Shown in pieces: positions 16,156-24,103 of a stretch of DNA of 33,936 nucleotides (position 1 is the stretch's first letter; the number at the start of each line of letters is the position of its first letter). This DNA comes from Lentisphaerota bacterium. Its GTDB lineage: Bacteria; Verrucomicrobiota; Lentisphaeria; Victivallales; Victivallaceae. The position numbers and the translations under genes are program-made. The notes under the pieces were generated by a model. The model was not told the DNA's origin. It ran no database searches and saw only the letters and a list, made by a program, of their open reading frames with translations. The stretch is taken from the NCBI GenBank assembly GCA_015061605.1, contig SUWH01000028.1, positions 1-33,936 of the forward strand, written 5' to 3'.

Positions 16156-17142
16156 ATGGGAATACGCATAAAAGGTACCGGCCGCTACGTGCCGGAAAAA
16201 ATTCTGACCAACGCCGATCTGGAAAAGATGGTCGACACCTCCGATGAGTGGATCGTCACCAGAACCGGGATCAAAGAACGGCACATCGCAACTGCGACCG
16301 AAACTACCAGCGATATGGCCGCCGCCGCCGCCAATGCTGCGTTGGAAATGGGCGGAGTCGATGCCAAAGATATTGATTTGATCATCGTTTCAACGACGAC
16401 CCCGGATATGATGTTCCCCAATACGGCAAGCATCGTCCAGAAAAAGATCGGAGCAGCTCCCTGTGTCTGTTTTGATCTTGCCGCGGCATGTTCCGGCTTG
16501 ATTTACGGGCTCAACACCGCTTACGGTATGATGGCTTCACCTTTGAAGTATAAACGTGCGTTGGTCATCGGTTCCGAAAAGCTCTCCTGCATTACCGATT
16601 GGAGCGACCGTTCGACCTGCGTTCTTTTCGGCGATGCTGCTGCGGCAGTGCTTTTGGAAAATGACGGAAACCCCGATACCCCTGACTTTTACGCCGACGG
16701 TCTGGTAAGTGCCGATGGCAACTTCGGTGATATTCTTTTGATGCCTGGCGGAGGTTCCGCCAATCCTGCCAGCCATGAAACGGTGGATCAGCACATGCAC
16801 TTTATCAAAATGGGCGGTCCGAAAACTTTTCAGCTGGCGGTGCATTCCATGGTCGATGCCTGCCGTACGCTCGTTGAACGCGCTTCCATCCCCCGCGAAA
16901 AGATCCGCTGGGTGATCCCCCATCAGGCTAACTGGCGCATTATTTCAGCAGTCGCCGCCCGGCTGGATATGCCGGAAAAGGTCTACCAGAATGTCCAGCG
17001 TTACGGCAATACTTCCAGTGCTTCGATCGGTCTTTGCCTGGATGAACTCAACCGTTCCGGACAACTGGAAAAGGATGATTATGTTTTGATCGTGAGCTTC
17101 GGTGCGGGGCTCACCTGGGGCGCGTTGCTTCTCCGGTGGTGA
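16156..17142 (+). CDS. fabH: Beta-ketoacyl-ACP synthase III
   Basis: 328 residues; condenses an acyl-CoA primer with malonyl-ACP to start fatty-acid synthesis. The complete Cys-His-Asn triad is visible: C112 in DLAAACSGLIYG, H256 in WVIPHQANWRI and N285 in YGNTSSASIG. TSDEWIVTRTGIKERH near residues 28-43 is the standard FabH signature, and the C terminus VSFGAGLTWGALLL is typical. Length matches the family. The ATG at 16156 lies two bases past the tetR stop with an AGGGG site. No fatty-acid gene cluster surrounds it, so this copy may be the general FabH or a regulated paralogue giving a particular primer choice. Confidence 0.95.
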   Translation: MGIRIKGTGRYVPEKILTNADLEKMVDTSDEWIVTRTGIKERHIATATETTSDMAAAAANAALEMGGVDAKDIDLIIVSTTTPDMMFPNTASIVQKKIGAAPCVCFDLAAACSGLIYGLNTAYGMMASPLKYKRALVIGSEKLSCITDWSDRSTCVLFGDAAAAVLLENDGNPDTPDFYADGLVSADGNFGDILLMPGGGSANPASHETVDQHMHFIKMGGPKTFQLAVHSMVDACRTLVERASIPREKIRWVIPHQANWRIISAVAARLDMPEKVYQNVQRYGNTSSASIGLCLDELNRSGQLEKDDYVLIVSFGAGLTWGALLLRW

Positions 17143-17148
17143 TCTTTT

Positions 17149-17790
17149 ATGGCGGAAGTTGAAAAAAGCTACACTCCGAAAGAAGAGTTTCTCAATACTT
17201 TCACTCATCTTGCCGGAGTTCTCGCTTCGGTTGCCGGATCGTTTTATCTTTTGCAATGCCGCATGGTAAAAGGTGATGCTTTGGGCATGGCGGCGGGGCT
17301 GTTTTATGGTGCAAGTCTGATTTTCATGTTCGGCTGTTCTGCACTCTATCACTCCTGCACCCGTCCGGAACTGCGTAAAAAACTGCGGCAGCTGGATCAC
17401 AGTGCCATCTATTTTCTCATTACGGGAAGTTATGCCGGACTGCTCTATGTCGTTTCCCGTGATTTGACCGGAGCAGTGATATTTGCTCTGTTGGTATTAT
17501 TGAGTATTCTCGGAACTGCCGGAAGATTTTTCAACTGGCAGAGTTTCCGCAAAATCGAAATCATCCTTTACGTTATCATGGGATGGTGCTGTGTGGCGAT
17601 CGCCGGAAAACTCATCCGTCAACTGCCGTCAACCCTGCTCTGGCTGCTCTTATCCGGCGGCATTGCCTACACTTCCGGTATCGCCGCCTACGTCAACCGC
17701 CGGGAATTCAGCCACGCTGTCTGGCATCTTTTTGTTCTGACGGGCGCGGCATTGCAGTTTTTTGCGATTGCCGGAGCTTTGAACTTGTAA
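17149..17790 (+). CDS. Hemolysin III / PAQR-family membrane protein
   Basis: 213 residues with about seven hydrophobic segments. Conserved family positions are present: EEFLNTFTHLAGV near the N terminus, CSALYHSC with the histidine after the second helix, LDHSAIYFLITGSYAGL in the middle, and FSHAVWHLFVL near the C terminus. The conserved Ser, Asp and three His residues could form a metal site as in PAQR receptors. Bacterial members are called hemolysin III or TrhA and are thought to affect membrane lipid homeostasis; the name should not be read as proof of toxicity. It begins six bases after fabH, so membrane-lipid function fits the operon. Confidence 0.88.
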   Translation: MAEVEKSYTPKEEFLNTFTHLAGVLASVAGSFYLLQCRMVKGDALGMAAGLFYGASLIFMFGCSALYHSCTRPELRKKLRQLDHSAIYFLITGSYAGLLYVVSRDLTGAVIFALLVLLSILGTAGRFFNWQSFRKIEIILYVIMGWCCVAIAGKLIRQLPSTLLWLLLSGGIAYTSGIAAYVNRREFSHAVWHLFVLTGAALQFFAIAGALNL

Positions 17791-17813
17791 AATCGGTTCC
17801 GAAACTGTATATT
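17785..17813 (+). promoter_or_regulatory. Promoter of the greA operon
   Basis: TTGTAA (17785-17790, overlapping the stop codon of the upstream gene), 17 bases, TATATT (17808-17813). The spacer carries TCGGTTCCG, close to TCGATTCCG in the glycyl-tRNA synthetase promoter. Confidence 0.7.
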
Positions 17814-17855
17814 ATACCGGATAAATCTGAATCAAAACACTCAAGGAGTATTTAT

Positions 17856-20015
17856 ATGGATATTGCCCGTCTGGAAGAGCTGATGCTCGCTGTTATGGAA
17901 TCAGCCAAACAGGATCAGCTGGAAGCATTGAAAACCTTTATCGCCGCCGCCGGTAAACCGGTTCCCGAAGAGATCGCCGACCGCATGGAAACCTTGTGGG
18001 AGGAGTGGAACAACCACGCTCTCAATGCCGTTTCCGCCCGGTTTGTCATGGATATTGCTCTGCTTGGAGTTCCGGGGCGTACCTTTTTCCGTAAAGTCAT
18101 CATTCAGGCGGTGAAAGTCCTGCTTCCGCCTTATTTGAACCATGCTCCGGTAGTGAAAGCTCTCGGTGTCCGCAATGAAAACGCCCAGCCGTCAGAGATC
18201 GCCATGCGTTTCGCCCGGTTGACTGCAATCAAAAACGGCAGTGTGATCTTTCTTACCGCTTCCCGCCGCTGGGCAATCGCCGGAACGATGGACAGCATCA
18301 ATGCAACTTTACCTTTGATGCCTTTCGGTTTCTCCGGAAGCAACAGCGTTACTCCGCTGGATATCGTGCTGCAGGATGCAGTGGTTCTGGCTTCCGGTCC
18401 GGAGGTCATCCAGCTTGCTGAAAGCCGTACCGCCCCCGTTTCCAGTGACCGCTTCCGCGCCATTATGGCAAAGCGCGCCCAAGTTCCTGTAACTGATGCC
18501 AAAATGAAACTTATGGCACAGTGCGGCTGTGCCAAAAATCTTGATCCTGCCGCCTTTGAAAAATACTGGACCGCGGCATCGGCTCCGGCAGCTTCCGCTC
18601 CGGCTGCCGCATCATCTTCTGCTCCGGCGGCAGCTGCTTCCACCGCGCGCCCCGGCACCCGCCGCGCCTGCGACGGCAGAAGTCTGAAAGAAGTCGATAT
18701 GCTGCTGGATGCCGAAAGTGCCGCCAGCTGCGGAGCTTTTGCCGATGATGAGATCGTGGCGTTCCACGGCTTCTTTGAACGGCTCAAAGCCGACACCGCC
18801 AAACGCGAAAGCAAACTTCTGGCGACCATCGTCGCCAAAATTTCCGACCGCGCCCGTGGCGAAAAACTGGCGCAGATCCTCCGTCCCCTGACCGGAAAAA
18901 CGGAATTTTTCCCCGCCAACCCCGCAGAATCCCGGCTCGCTGATTTCGCCGTCTGGGGTGAACTTGCCAGTAAACTTCTGGAGAAACTTTCCGATGTTGC
19001 CGCGCAGATCTTTGATGAAGATTACCTCGCCGCCTGTGCGACCAAACTGCCGCTCAAAGCGTTGAACTGCCTGTGCAGTCATATTTCCGATGAAGCGATC
19101 TGTGACATGGTGCGTTCCCGCCGCTGCGGAGCGGATCTGCTCCTCTGGATCTGGAAGAACCGCAAAAAACGTTCCGGTGCCGAACTGCTTCAGCTGGTCA
19201 ATCTGGACAATGTTTCCCGCATTTTGAGCAGCGAAGAGCCGCCCAAAGCCTGGGGTGCCGCCCGCCGTGAAATGCGGTCGATGCTCATGGATGATAAAGC
19301 GTTCCAGTCTCATTTGATCGATATGCTCGGCGGTGACACCATCATGTTCGGCTCCCTGCTTCAGAGTGCGCTTTTCCTCAGCTCCGGTGAACGCCAGAGC
19401 CTGATGGTGAAACTTGCCCGCCAGTCCAAAGAGCTTCAGGAATATCTGGAAAGCGGTGCCGGACAGAAGATCCTCAATGCCGGTATCGGTAAGACCGAAG
19501 CGGTCGCCGCTGTGCCGGTACATGAACCCACTTATACCAGCGTGAAATCCCATAAAGTACTTATAAAAGAGCTGGATGATATCATCAATATCCACGTGCC
19601 GGAAAACCGCGAAGCACTCAAAACAGCCCGCGCTCACGGTGACTTCCGCGAAAACTCCGAATTCGATGCCGCTAAAGAACGGCGTAACTACCTCAGCCGA
19701 AGACGTTCTGAACTGGAACGTGAACTTGCCAATATCCAGCCGGTGGTCATGGCACAGGTCGCTGTCGATAATATGGCGGTCATCGGTTCTGAAATCGAGA
19801 TCTGTCTTGCCGGAAACAATAATGAAGTCTACTATCTGCTCGGCGCCTGGGACGGAGATCCCGACCGCCGTTTCCTCTCCTACCGTACCCGTCTGGGCAA
19901 AGCGGTCCTCAACTGCCGCGCCGGAGATAATTTTGACGGACCGGACGGCAAGAGTGCCAAACTGATCGCGGTACGCCCGCTGCCGGCAGAGATTATTGCG
20001 GAACTGGATGTGTGA
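17856..20015 (+). CDS. greA: Transcription elongation factor GreA, long PVC-type form
   Basis: 719 residues from the ATG at 17856 (AAGGAG site); an upstream in-frame start would lie before the promoter. Only the last ~160 residues are canonical GreA. The coiled-coil tip RAHGDFRENSEFDAAKERR carries the acidic pair D596 and E599 used to stimulate transcript cleavage by RNA polymerase. It is followed by a C-terminal FKBP-like domain with VIGSEIEI. The first ~560 residues are a helical extension broken by an Ala/Ser/Pro linker at about 238-268. Ordinary GreA has ~158 residues; a form of about 715 residues is known in Chlamydiae. The extension's role is unknown. It leads an operon with a phosphoesterase and an iron-type ABC transporter. 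Confidence 0.9.
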   Translation: MDIARLEELMLAVMESAKQDQLEALKTFIAAAGKPVPEEIADRMETLWEEWNNHALNAVSARFVMDIALLGVPGRTFFRKVIIQAVKVLLPPYLNHAPVVKALGVRNENAQPSEIAMRFARLTAIKNGSVIFLTASRRWAIAGTMDSINATLPLMPFGFSGSNSVTPLDIVLQDAVVLASGPEVIQLAESRTAPVSSDRFRAIMAKRAQVPVTDAKMKLMAQCGCAKNLDPAAFEKYWTAASAPAASAPAAASSSAPAAAASTARPGTRRACDGRSLKEVDMLLDAESAASCGAFADDEIVAFHGFFERLKADTAKRESKLLATIVAKISDRARGEKLAQILRPLTGKTEFFPANPAESRLADFAVWGELASKLLEKLSDVAAQIFDEDYLAACATKLPLKALNCLCSHISDEAICDMVRSRRCGADLLLWIWKNRKKRSGAELLQLVNLDNVSRILSSEEPPKAWGAARREMRSMLMDDKAFQSHLIDMLGGDTIMFGSLLQSALFLSSGERQSLMVKLARQSKELQEYLESGAGQKILNAGIGKTEAVAAVPVHEPTYTSVKSHKVLIKELDDIINIHVPENREALKTARAHGDFRENSEFDAAKERRNYLSRRRSELERELANIQPVVMAQVAVDNMAVIGSEIEICLAGNNNEVYYLLGAWDGDPDRRFLSYRTRLGKAVLNCRAGDNFDGPDGKSAKLIAVRPLPAEIIAELDV

Positions 20016-20872
20016 TTTTCAAAAAGGAACACTATTTTCCCAGTTTGCGCTCTTTTGAACACCGGGTGGCACGCTGGGAGCGTTTGAAACCGGAAAAATT
20101 GCCCGGATATCTGCTTGTTCCGGGCAAACCGGTTTCGGTGCTGGAGTGTACCCTGCCGGACTTTCCCGGTGTGACCCCCGGAAAAGTTATCGCATATTTG
20201 AGTGATCTGCATTTTCATGATTCAAAAAAAAGTGACCTTATACTGCATCATTTGCTGGAACTTTTAACACAGTACAAGGTCGATTATCTGCTTCTGGGCG
20301 GTGATATGACCGGCGATGCCGATGATATGCCGCAACTTGCCGGAGTGTTGAAAAAACTGGCAGCATGTGCCGGAACTGTGCTTGCCGTCGGAGGCAACTG
20401 GGAATACGGAAAATTCTGGCTCGAAAAAGATTTCTGGCAAAGATTCTATGCTGATGCCGGGATAACTTATCTGAAAAATGAGATATACTCTGGTGACGGG
20501 ATCGATTTCTGCGGTCTTGCCGATCTTGCTTCCGGATGGACAAAACTTCCGGCACTGGATATGGGCAAGCTGAATATCATGCTGGCGCATAATCCCGATG
20601 CCGCTGTTGCTGTTGACCGCCATAAAGTTCCGGAATACCCGCAGCTTATTCTTGCCGGACACAATCACGGAGGACAGGTGAATATTCCGCTGCTGAATAT
20701 TCCGATCCACATCCACAGCCGGTACGGAAACTTTTTCGCTCACGGGATATTCCGCCACCGGAACCGGAACAGCACCATGATCGTCAGTGCCGGAGTGAAT
20801 GAACTTTCTTTCCCGTGGCGGATAAACTGCCGCCGCGAATTGATAATAATGCGTACCGGATATCAAAGTTGA
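20012..20872 (+). CDS. Calcineurin-like metallophosphoesterase (YkuE/YaeI type)
   Basis: 286 residues starting with GTG in a GTGA overlap with the greA stop; no in-frame ATG precedes the first motif, so this start is favoured. The metal-binding blocks are in order: D65 and H67 in YLSDLHFH, D98 in LLGGDMTGD, GGNWE (128-131 region, W in place of the usual His), H193 in MLAHNPD, and H217 with H219 in LAGHNHGGQ. This is the YkuE/YaeI group, which acts on phosphodiesters of lipids or envelope components. There is no clear signal peptide; a short hydrophobic stretch is absent from the N terminus, so it is probably cytoplasmic or peripheral. Seven bases separate it from the permease gene. Confidence 0.85.
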   Translation: MIFKKEHYFPSLRSFEHRVARWERLKPEKLPGYLLVPGKPVSVLECTLPDFPGVTPGKVIAYLSDLHFHDSKKSDLILHHLLELLTQYKVDYLLLGGDMTGDADDMPQLAGVLKKLAACAGTVLAVGGNWEYGKFWLEKDFWQRFYADAGITYLKNEIYSGDGIDFCGLADLASGWTKLPALDMGKLNIMLAHNPDAAVAVDRHKVPEYPQLILAGHNHGGQVNIPLLNIPIHIHSRYGNFFAHGIFRHRNRNSTMIVSAGVNELSFPWRINCRRELIIMRTGYQS

Positions 20873-20879
20873 GAAAATT

Positions 20880-21866
20880 ATGAAACGTAAAGTGACGATC
20901 ATTGCAATTTTGGCAATACTGCTGACAGTTACCGCTTTTGCCGCCATGAGCGGCAACGGCAGCATTCCTTTTGCAAGAGTAATGAAGCTGCTGTTTTATT
21001 CCGGTGATTGTGCTGAAAGTTTCATCATCCGGGAACTCCGGCTGCCCAGAGTAATTCTGGCGATGCTCTGCGGCGGAGCCTTGGGCGCGGCGGGCGCGGT
21101 GTTGCAGAGTGTCTTGCGTAATCCGCTGGCATCTCCTGATCTTCTGGGTATAAGTGCCGGGGGCGGCTGTGCCGGATTATGTATACTGCTGTGGTTTCCG
21201 GCGTTGATGCCGTTCGCGGGAGTTGCAGTATTCTGCGGCGCGCTGCTGGTGACTTTATTCATCTGTCTTGCCGCGTGGAAAAAACGGTATTCTCCGTTGC
21301 AGCTGATTTTGACCGGAGTGGCTTTAAGTGCGCTCTTTGGAACTTTTTCCAGTATCATGCTGATCATGGCTTCAGAGAAATACAGTGCCATTTTCGACTT
21401 TCTTGCCGGAGGCTTTGCCAATGCTTCGTGGATGCAGATAAAGTATTTTGCTCCGGGCGCGGTGTTGTGTATCATTGCGGCAATGATGTCGGCAAAGAAA
21501 CTGGATATTCTTGCTCTGGGCGGAGATACCGCCGTCAATCTGGGAATAAATGTGGTAAAAATGCGTATGCTGGCATTGACCGTCGCGGCTCTGGGCGCGG
21601 CAAGCGTTGCCGGAGCGGCGGGAATGCTGGGCTTTGCCGGATTGATCGCGCCGCATACGGTGCGGCTGTTGGGAAAAAGCGGAACCAATTCATTTATCAT
21701 CCCGGCGGGGGCACTTGCCGGAGCGCTGCTGGTGGTGCTTGGTGACTGGCTCGGGCAGATAGCGGCTCCTGAAATACACAGCATTCCGGCGGGGGTGTTT
21801 CTTTCCGGCTGTGGAGCGTTGTTCTTTATCTTTTTGCTGTCGGCTTCACGGGGGGATGAATTATGA
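20880..21866 (+). CDS. FecCD/BtuC-type ABC transporter permease
   Basis: 328 residues, with about eight to ten hydrophobic helices, the usual size for siderophore/heme/cobalamin importers. The hallmark is FIIRELRLPRVILAMLCGG followed by ALGAAGAVLQSVLRNPLASPD and LLGISAGGGCAG. The ATPase-coupling loop is near GFAGLIAPHTVRLLG. It forms the membrane channel with the ATPase encoded next (ATGA overlap at 21863-21866). Its substrate is most likely a ferric siderophore, heme or corrinoid. No periplasmic binding protein or TonB receptor gene lies in the window. Confidence 0.93.
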   Translation: MKRKVTIIAILAILLTVTAFAAMSGNGSIPFARVMKLLFYSGDCAESFIIRELRLPRVILAMLCGGALGAAGAVLQSVLRNPLASPDLLGISAGGGCAGLCILLWFPALMPFAGVAVFCGALLVTLFICLAAWKKRYSPLQLILTGVALSALFGTFSSIMLIMASEKYSAIFDFLAGGFANASWMQIKYFAPGAVLCIIAAMMSAKKLDILALGGDTAVNLGINVVKMRMLALTVAALGAASVAGAAGMLGFAGLIAPHTVRLLGKSGTNSFIIPAGALAGALLVVLGDWLGQIAAPEIHSIPAGVFLSGCGALFFIFLLSASRGDEL

Positions 21867-22588
21867 TTTTTGAAGTGCGTGGAGCAAGTTTCGGTTATAC
21901 TCCGGAAACGCTGGTGCTTGAAAAGCTTGATTACCGTTCGCAAAGTAATGTGATCTCAATTCTTGCCGGAGTCAACGGCTGCGGTAAAAGCACCTTGTTG
22001 AAACTGCTTGCCGGATTGTTGACTCCGGTTGATGGTGAAGTTCTGCTTGACGGCGTGCCGCTGAAAAATATTCCGCGCCGGGAACTGGCAAAAAAGGTGG
22101 CATATCTGCCCCAGAACCCGGTTGTTCCGGAAAGTTTCACTGTTTCAGAATTTCTGGATTGTGTCAGATATAATCTGCCGGTTTCAAAGGCGGCAGTTTC
22201 GCGCGCCGCAGAGGAGACCGGTATCACTCATTTGCTGAATAATCAACTTGCACTTTTATCCGGCGGAGAAAAACAGCGGGTGTTCCTCGCCTTTGTTCTG
22301 GCACGGGAAACGGAAGTATTGCTGCTTGATGAACCGTTTTCCGCACTTGACCCTGCCGCATTCAGAGAACTTTTTTTCCTGTTGATAAAATTGAAAGAAA
22401 ACCGGAAACTTTCGGTCATTGTCACTCTGCACGACATCAACCGGGCGCTGGTTTACGGCGAACGGATCATCGGATTGAAAGACCGGAAAATCTTTTTCGA
22501 CCTGCCGCCGTCTGAAGCGGTGGGCAAAGTCCCGGAACTTTATGATCTGCCCGAAGCATCCATTGTCACCAAAACATTTTTTGTGTGA
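21863..22588 (+). CDS. FecE-type ABC transporter ATPase
   Basis: 241 residues with all nucleotide-binding motifs: Walker A in AGVNGCGKSTLL (36-43), Q-loop in YLPQNPV, signature LLSGGEKQRV (132-138), Walker B in VLLLDEPFSALD (152-157) and the H-loop histidine in VTLHDIN (H190). It powers the FecCD-type permease, with which it overlaps by four bases. It closes the greA operon and converges with rsmI 27 bases away. A weak hairpin without a T-run (22602-22622) lies between them. Confidence 0.93.
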   Translation: MIFEVRGASFGYTPETLVLEKLDYRSQSNVISILAGVNGCGKSTLLKLLAGLLTPVDGEVLLDGVPLKNIPRRELAKKVAYLPQNPVVPESFTVSEFLDCVRYNLPVSKAAVSRAAEETGITHLLNNQLALLSGGEKQRVFLAFVLARETEVLLLDEPFSALDPAAFRELFFLLIKLKENRKLSVIVTLHDINRALVYGERIIGLKDRKIFFDLPPSEAVGKVPELYDLPEASIVTKTFFV

Positions 22589-22615
22589 CCGGATGTGAAC
22601 CGGAATGGTGGGATG

Positions 22616-23290
22616 TCATTCCTCTGCCGGATATACACCGACAACGATCTCACCTTTCCACTGGCGGTCGAGTGCGGCAAGTTCAGCGGCAGTACCGCGG
22701 AGGATCTCTTCATGGAGCTTGGTCGCTTCGCGGATGACGGCGACTTTTGCTTCAGGTGAAATTTCCGCAAGTTCTTTCAATGTCCGTCCAATGCGGAAAG
22801 GGGATTCAAAAAAGAAACTGGTTCTGGTGTCGGCGAGGATGGATTCCAGAAATTTACCCTTTTTCCCCGGCTTGACCGGTGCAAAATTGCGGAAAGTGAA
22901 TGTATCTACCGGCAGCCCCGAAGCTGTCACCGAAAAGGTCACCGCCGAAACTCCCGGAATTACGACCGGTTCCAGACCGCGTTCCAACGCAGAACGCACC
23001 AGCAGAAATCCGGGATCAGCTACCGACGGGGTACCGGCATCGGAAACAAGGGCAAGTGAAAGGCCGTTTTCCACTTCATCAAGCAATTTATCCACCTTGT
23101 CGTGCTCATTGAATGAGTGGCAGCTTTCCAAGCGGCGGCAATGGATCTCAAAATGGCTCAAAAGCTGCCGGGTATGGCGGGTGTCTTCGGCGGCGATGAT
23201 ATCCACCTCTTTGAGTATCCGCAGGGCGCGGAGCGTGATATCTTCCAGATTGCCGATCGGGGTACTGACTACATATAATTGTCCGGGCAT
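22616..23290 (-). CDS. rsmI: 16S rRNA (cytidine-1402-2'-O)-methyltransferase
   Basis: 224 residues from the ATG at 23290, preceded by GGAGAT; upstream in-frame codons are not supported because they would fall in the promoter. Family hallmarks are GQLYVVSTPIGNLEDIT at the N terminus, AAEDTRHT (33-40) and SDAGTPSVADPG (83-94) for S-adenosylmethionine binding, then VIPGVSAVTFSVTASGLP. RsmI methylates C1402 of 16S rRNA in the decoding centre. The protein is a little shorter than E. coli RsmI because the C-terminal extension is missing. It is divergent from the pseudouridine synthase gene, so two RNA modification genes share one control region. Confidence 0.93.
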   Translation of the reverse strand: MPGQLYVVSTPIGNLEDITLRALRILKEVDIIAAEDTRHTRQLLSHFEIHCRRLESCHSFNEHDKVDKLLDEVENGLSLALVSDAGTPSVADPGFLLVRSALERGLEPVVIPGVSAVTFSVTASGLPVDTFTFRNFAPVKPGKKGKFLESILADTRTSFFFESPFRIGRTLKELAEISPEAKVAVIREATKLHEEILRGTAAELAALDRQWKGEIVVGVYPAEE

Positions 23291-23318
23291 AAGAAATCTC
23301 CATATAGATGTTTTTTTT

Positions 23319-23347
23319 AATATATATGTCAAAATGGATTTTGGCAA
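23319..23347 (-). promoter_or_regulatory. Promoter of rsmI
   Basis: Minus-strand TTGCCA (23342-23347), 17 bases, TATATT (23319-23324). It lies back-to-back with the plus-strand promoter; the two -35 boxes are only two bases apart. Confidence 0.6.
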
Positions 23348-23349
23348 CC

Positions 23350-23378
23350 TTGCAAAGCGGCTGTTACGGTGATAAATT
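23350..23378 (+). promoter_or_regulatory. Promoter of the rluB operon
   Basis: TTGCAA (23350-23355), 17 bases, TAAATT (23373-23378). The predicted start site falls almost on the ATG at 23386, so the transcript could be leaderless. Confidence 0.5.
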
Positions 23379-23385
23379 ATAAATT

Positions 23386-24087
23386 ATGATGAATTTGGTC
23401 AAATATTTAAGCAATTGCGGTGCGGCTTCGCGGCGCAAATCAGAAGAGTTGATCCGTTCCGGACACGTTGCCGTGGACGGGAATATCGAGTGCGATCCGG
23501 CATTCAAAGTTGCGGAAAATATGGCGGTAATGCTGGATGGGGTGCAGCTTTCTTTACCGGAAATGCATCACTATATCCTGCTGCATAAACCCCGGGGATA
23601 TGTCTGCAGCAACGCTGATGCCCACGCCGAAAAACTGGCGGTTGAATTGATCGATATTCCCGGAGTACGGCTGGTTTCGGCAGGCAGACTGGATAAGGAG
23701 AGCGAAGGGGCGATAATCTTTTCCGATGACGGAGAATTTATCAATTTTCTCGCGCATCCGCGTTACGGAGTGCTGAAGCGGTATGAGGTATTCACCGTGC
23801 GCCCGATAACTCTTGCGTGGCAGAAAAAAATGGTTTCAGGTATCACCGATGAGGGGGAAAATCTTAAGGTCATTGCGATAAAAGAACTTGAGCCGTGCCG
23901 GTATGAAATCACACTCAATGAGGGAAAAAAGCGGGAGATCCGCCGCCTGACCGCCGCCGCAGGTGCCCCGACCAGACGGCTGATAAGAAAGAGTATCGGC
24001 AAAGTGGAACTCGGAAAACTTCCATGCGGCAAGTACCGCGAATTGAGTGCAGATGAAGTTAGATTGTTGTTGACAAATACAAACTGA
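23386..24087 (+). CDS. RluB/RsuA-family rRNA pseudouridine synthase
   Basis: 233 residues. An N-terminal S4 RNA-binding domain (VKYLSNCGAASRRKSEELIRS and GHVAVDG) is followed by the catalytic domain. The catalytic aspartate is D103 in SAGRLDKESEGAIIF, matching the GRLD-x-x-S/T-x-G motif. ILLHKPRGYVCS and the late EGKKREIRRLTAA are also typical. It isomerises a uridine in 23S or 16S rRNA; RluB and RsuA cannot be separated with certainty by eye. Two adjacent ATGs (23386, 23389) are possible starts. There is little ribosome site except GGTGAT about 12 bases upstream. It is the first gene of a unit with the ABC-F protein 16 bases downstream. Confidence 0.88.
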   Translation: MMNLVKYLSNCGAASRRKSEELIRSGHVAVDGNIECDPAFKVAENMAVMLDGVQLSLPEMHHYILLHKPRGYVCSNADAHAEKLAVELIDIPGVRLVSAGRLDKESEGAIIFSDDGEFINFLAHPRYGVLKRYEVFTVRPITLAWQKKMVSGITDEGENLKVIAIKELEPCRYEITLNEGKKREIRRLTAAAGAPTRRLIRKSIGKVELGKLPCGKYRELSADEVRLLLTNTN

Positions 24088-24103
24088 AAGCAGTTATCAA
24101 AAT

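Noticed and set aside
20500..20560. GNWE instead of GNHE in the metallophosphoesterase as evidence of inactivation
   Set aside because: All other metal ligands are present, and to my recollection YkuE/YaeI-type enzymes commonly have Trp there.
22602..22622. Hairpin GGAATG/CATTCC between the ABC ATPase gene and rsmI as a bidirectional terminator
   Set aside because: Only six pairs with a nine-base loop, no T-run on either side, and it overlaps the rsmI stop codon.
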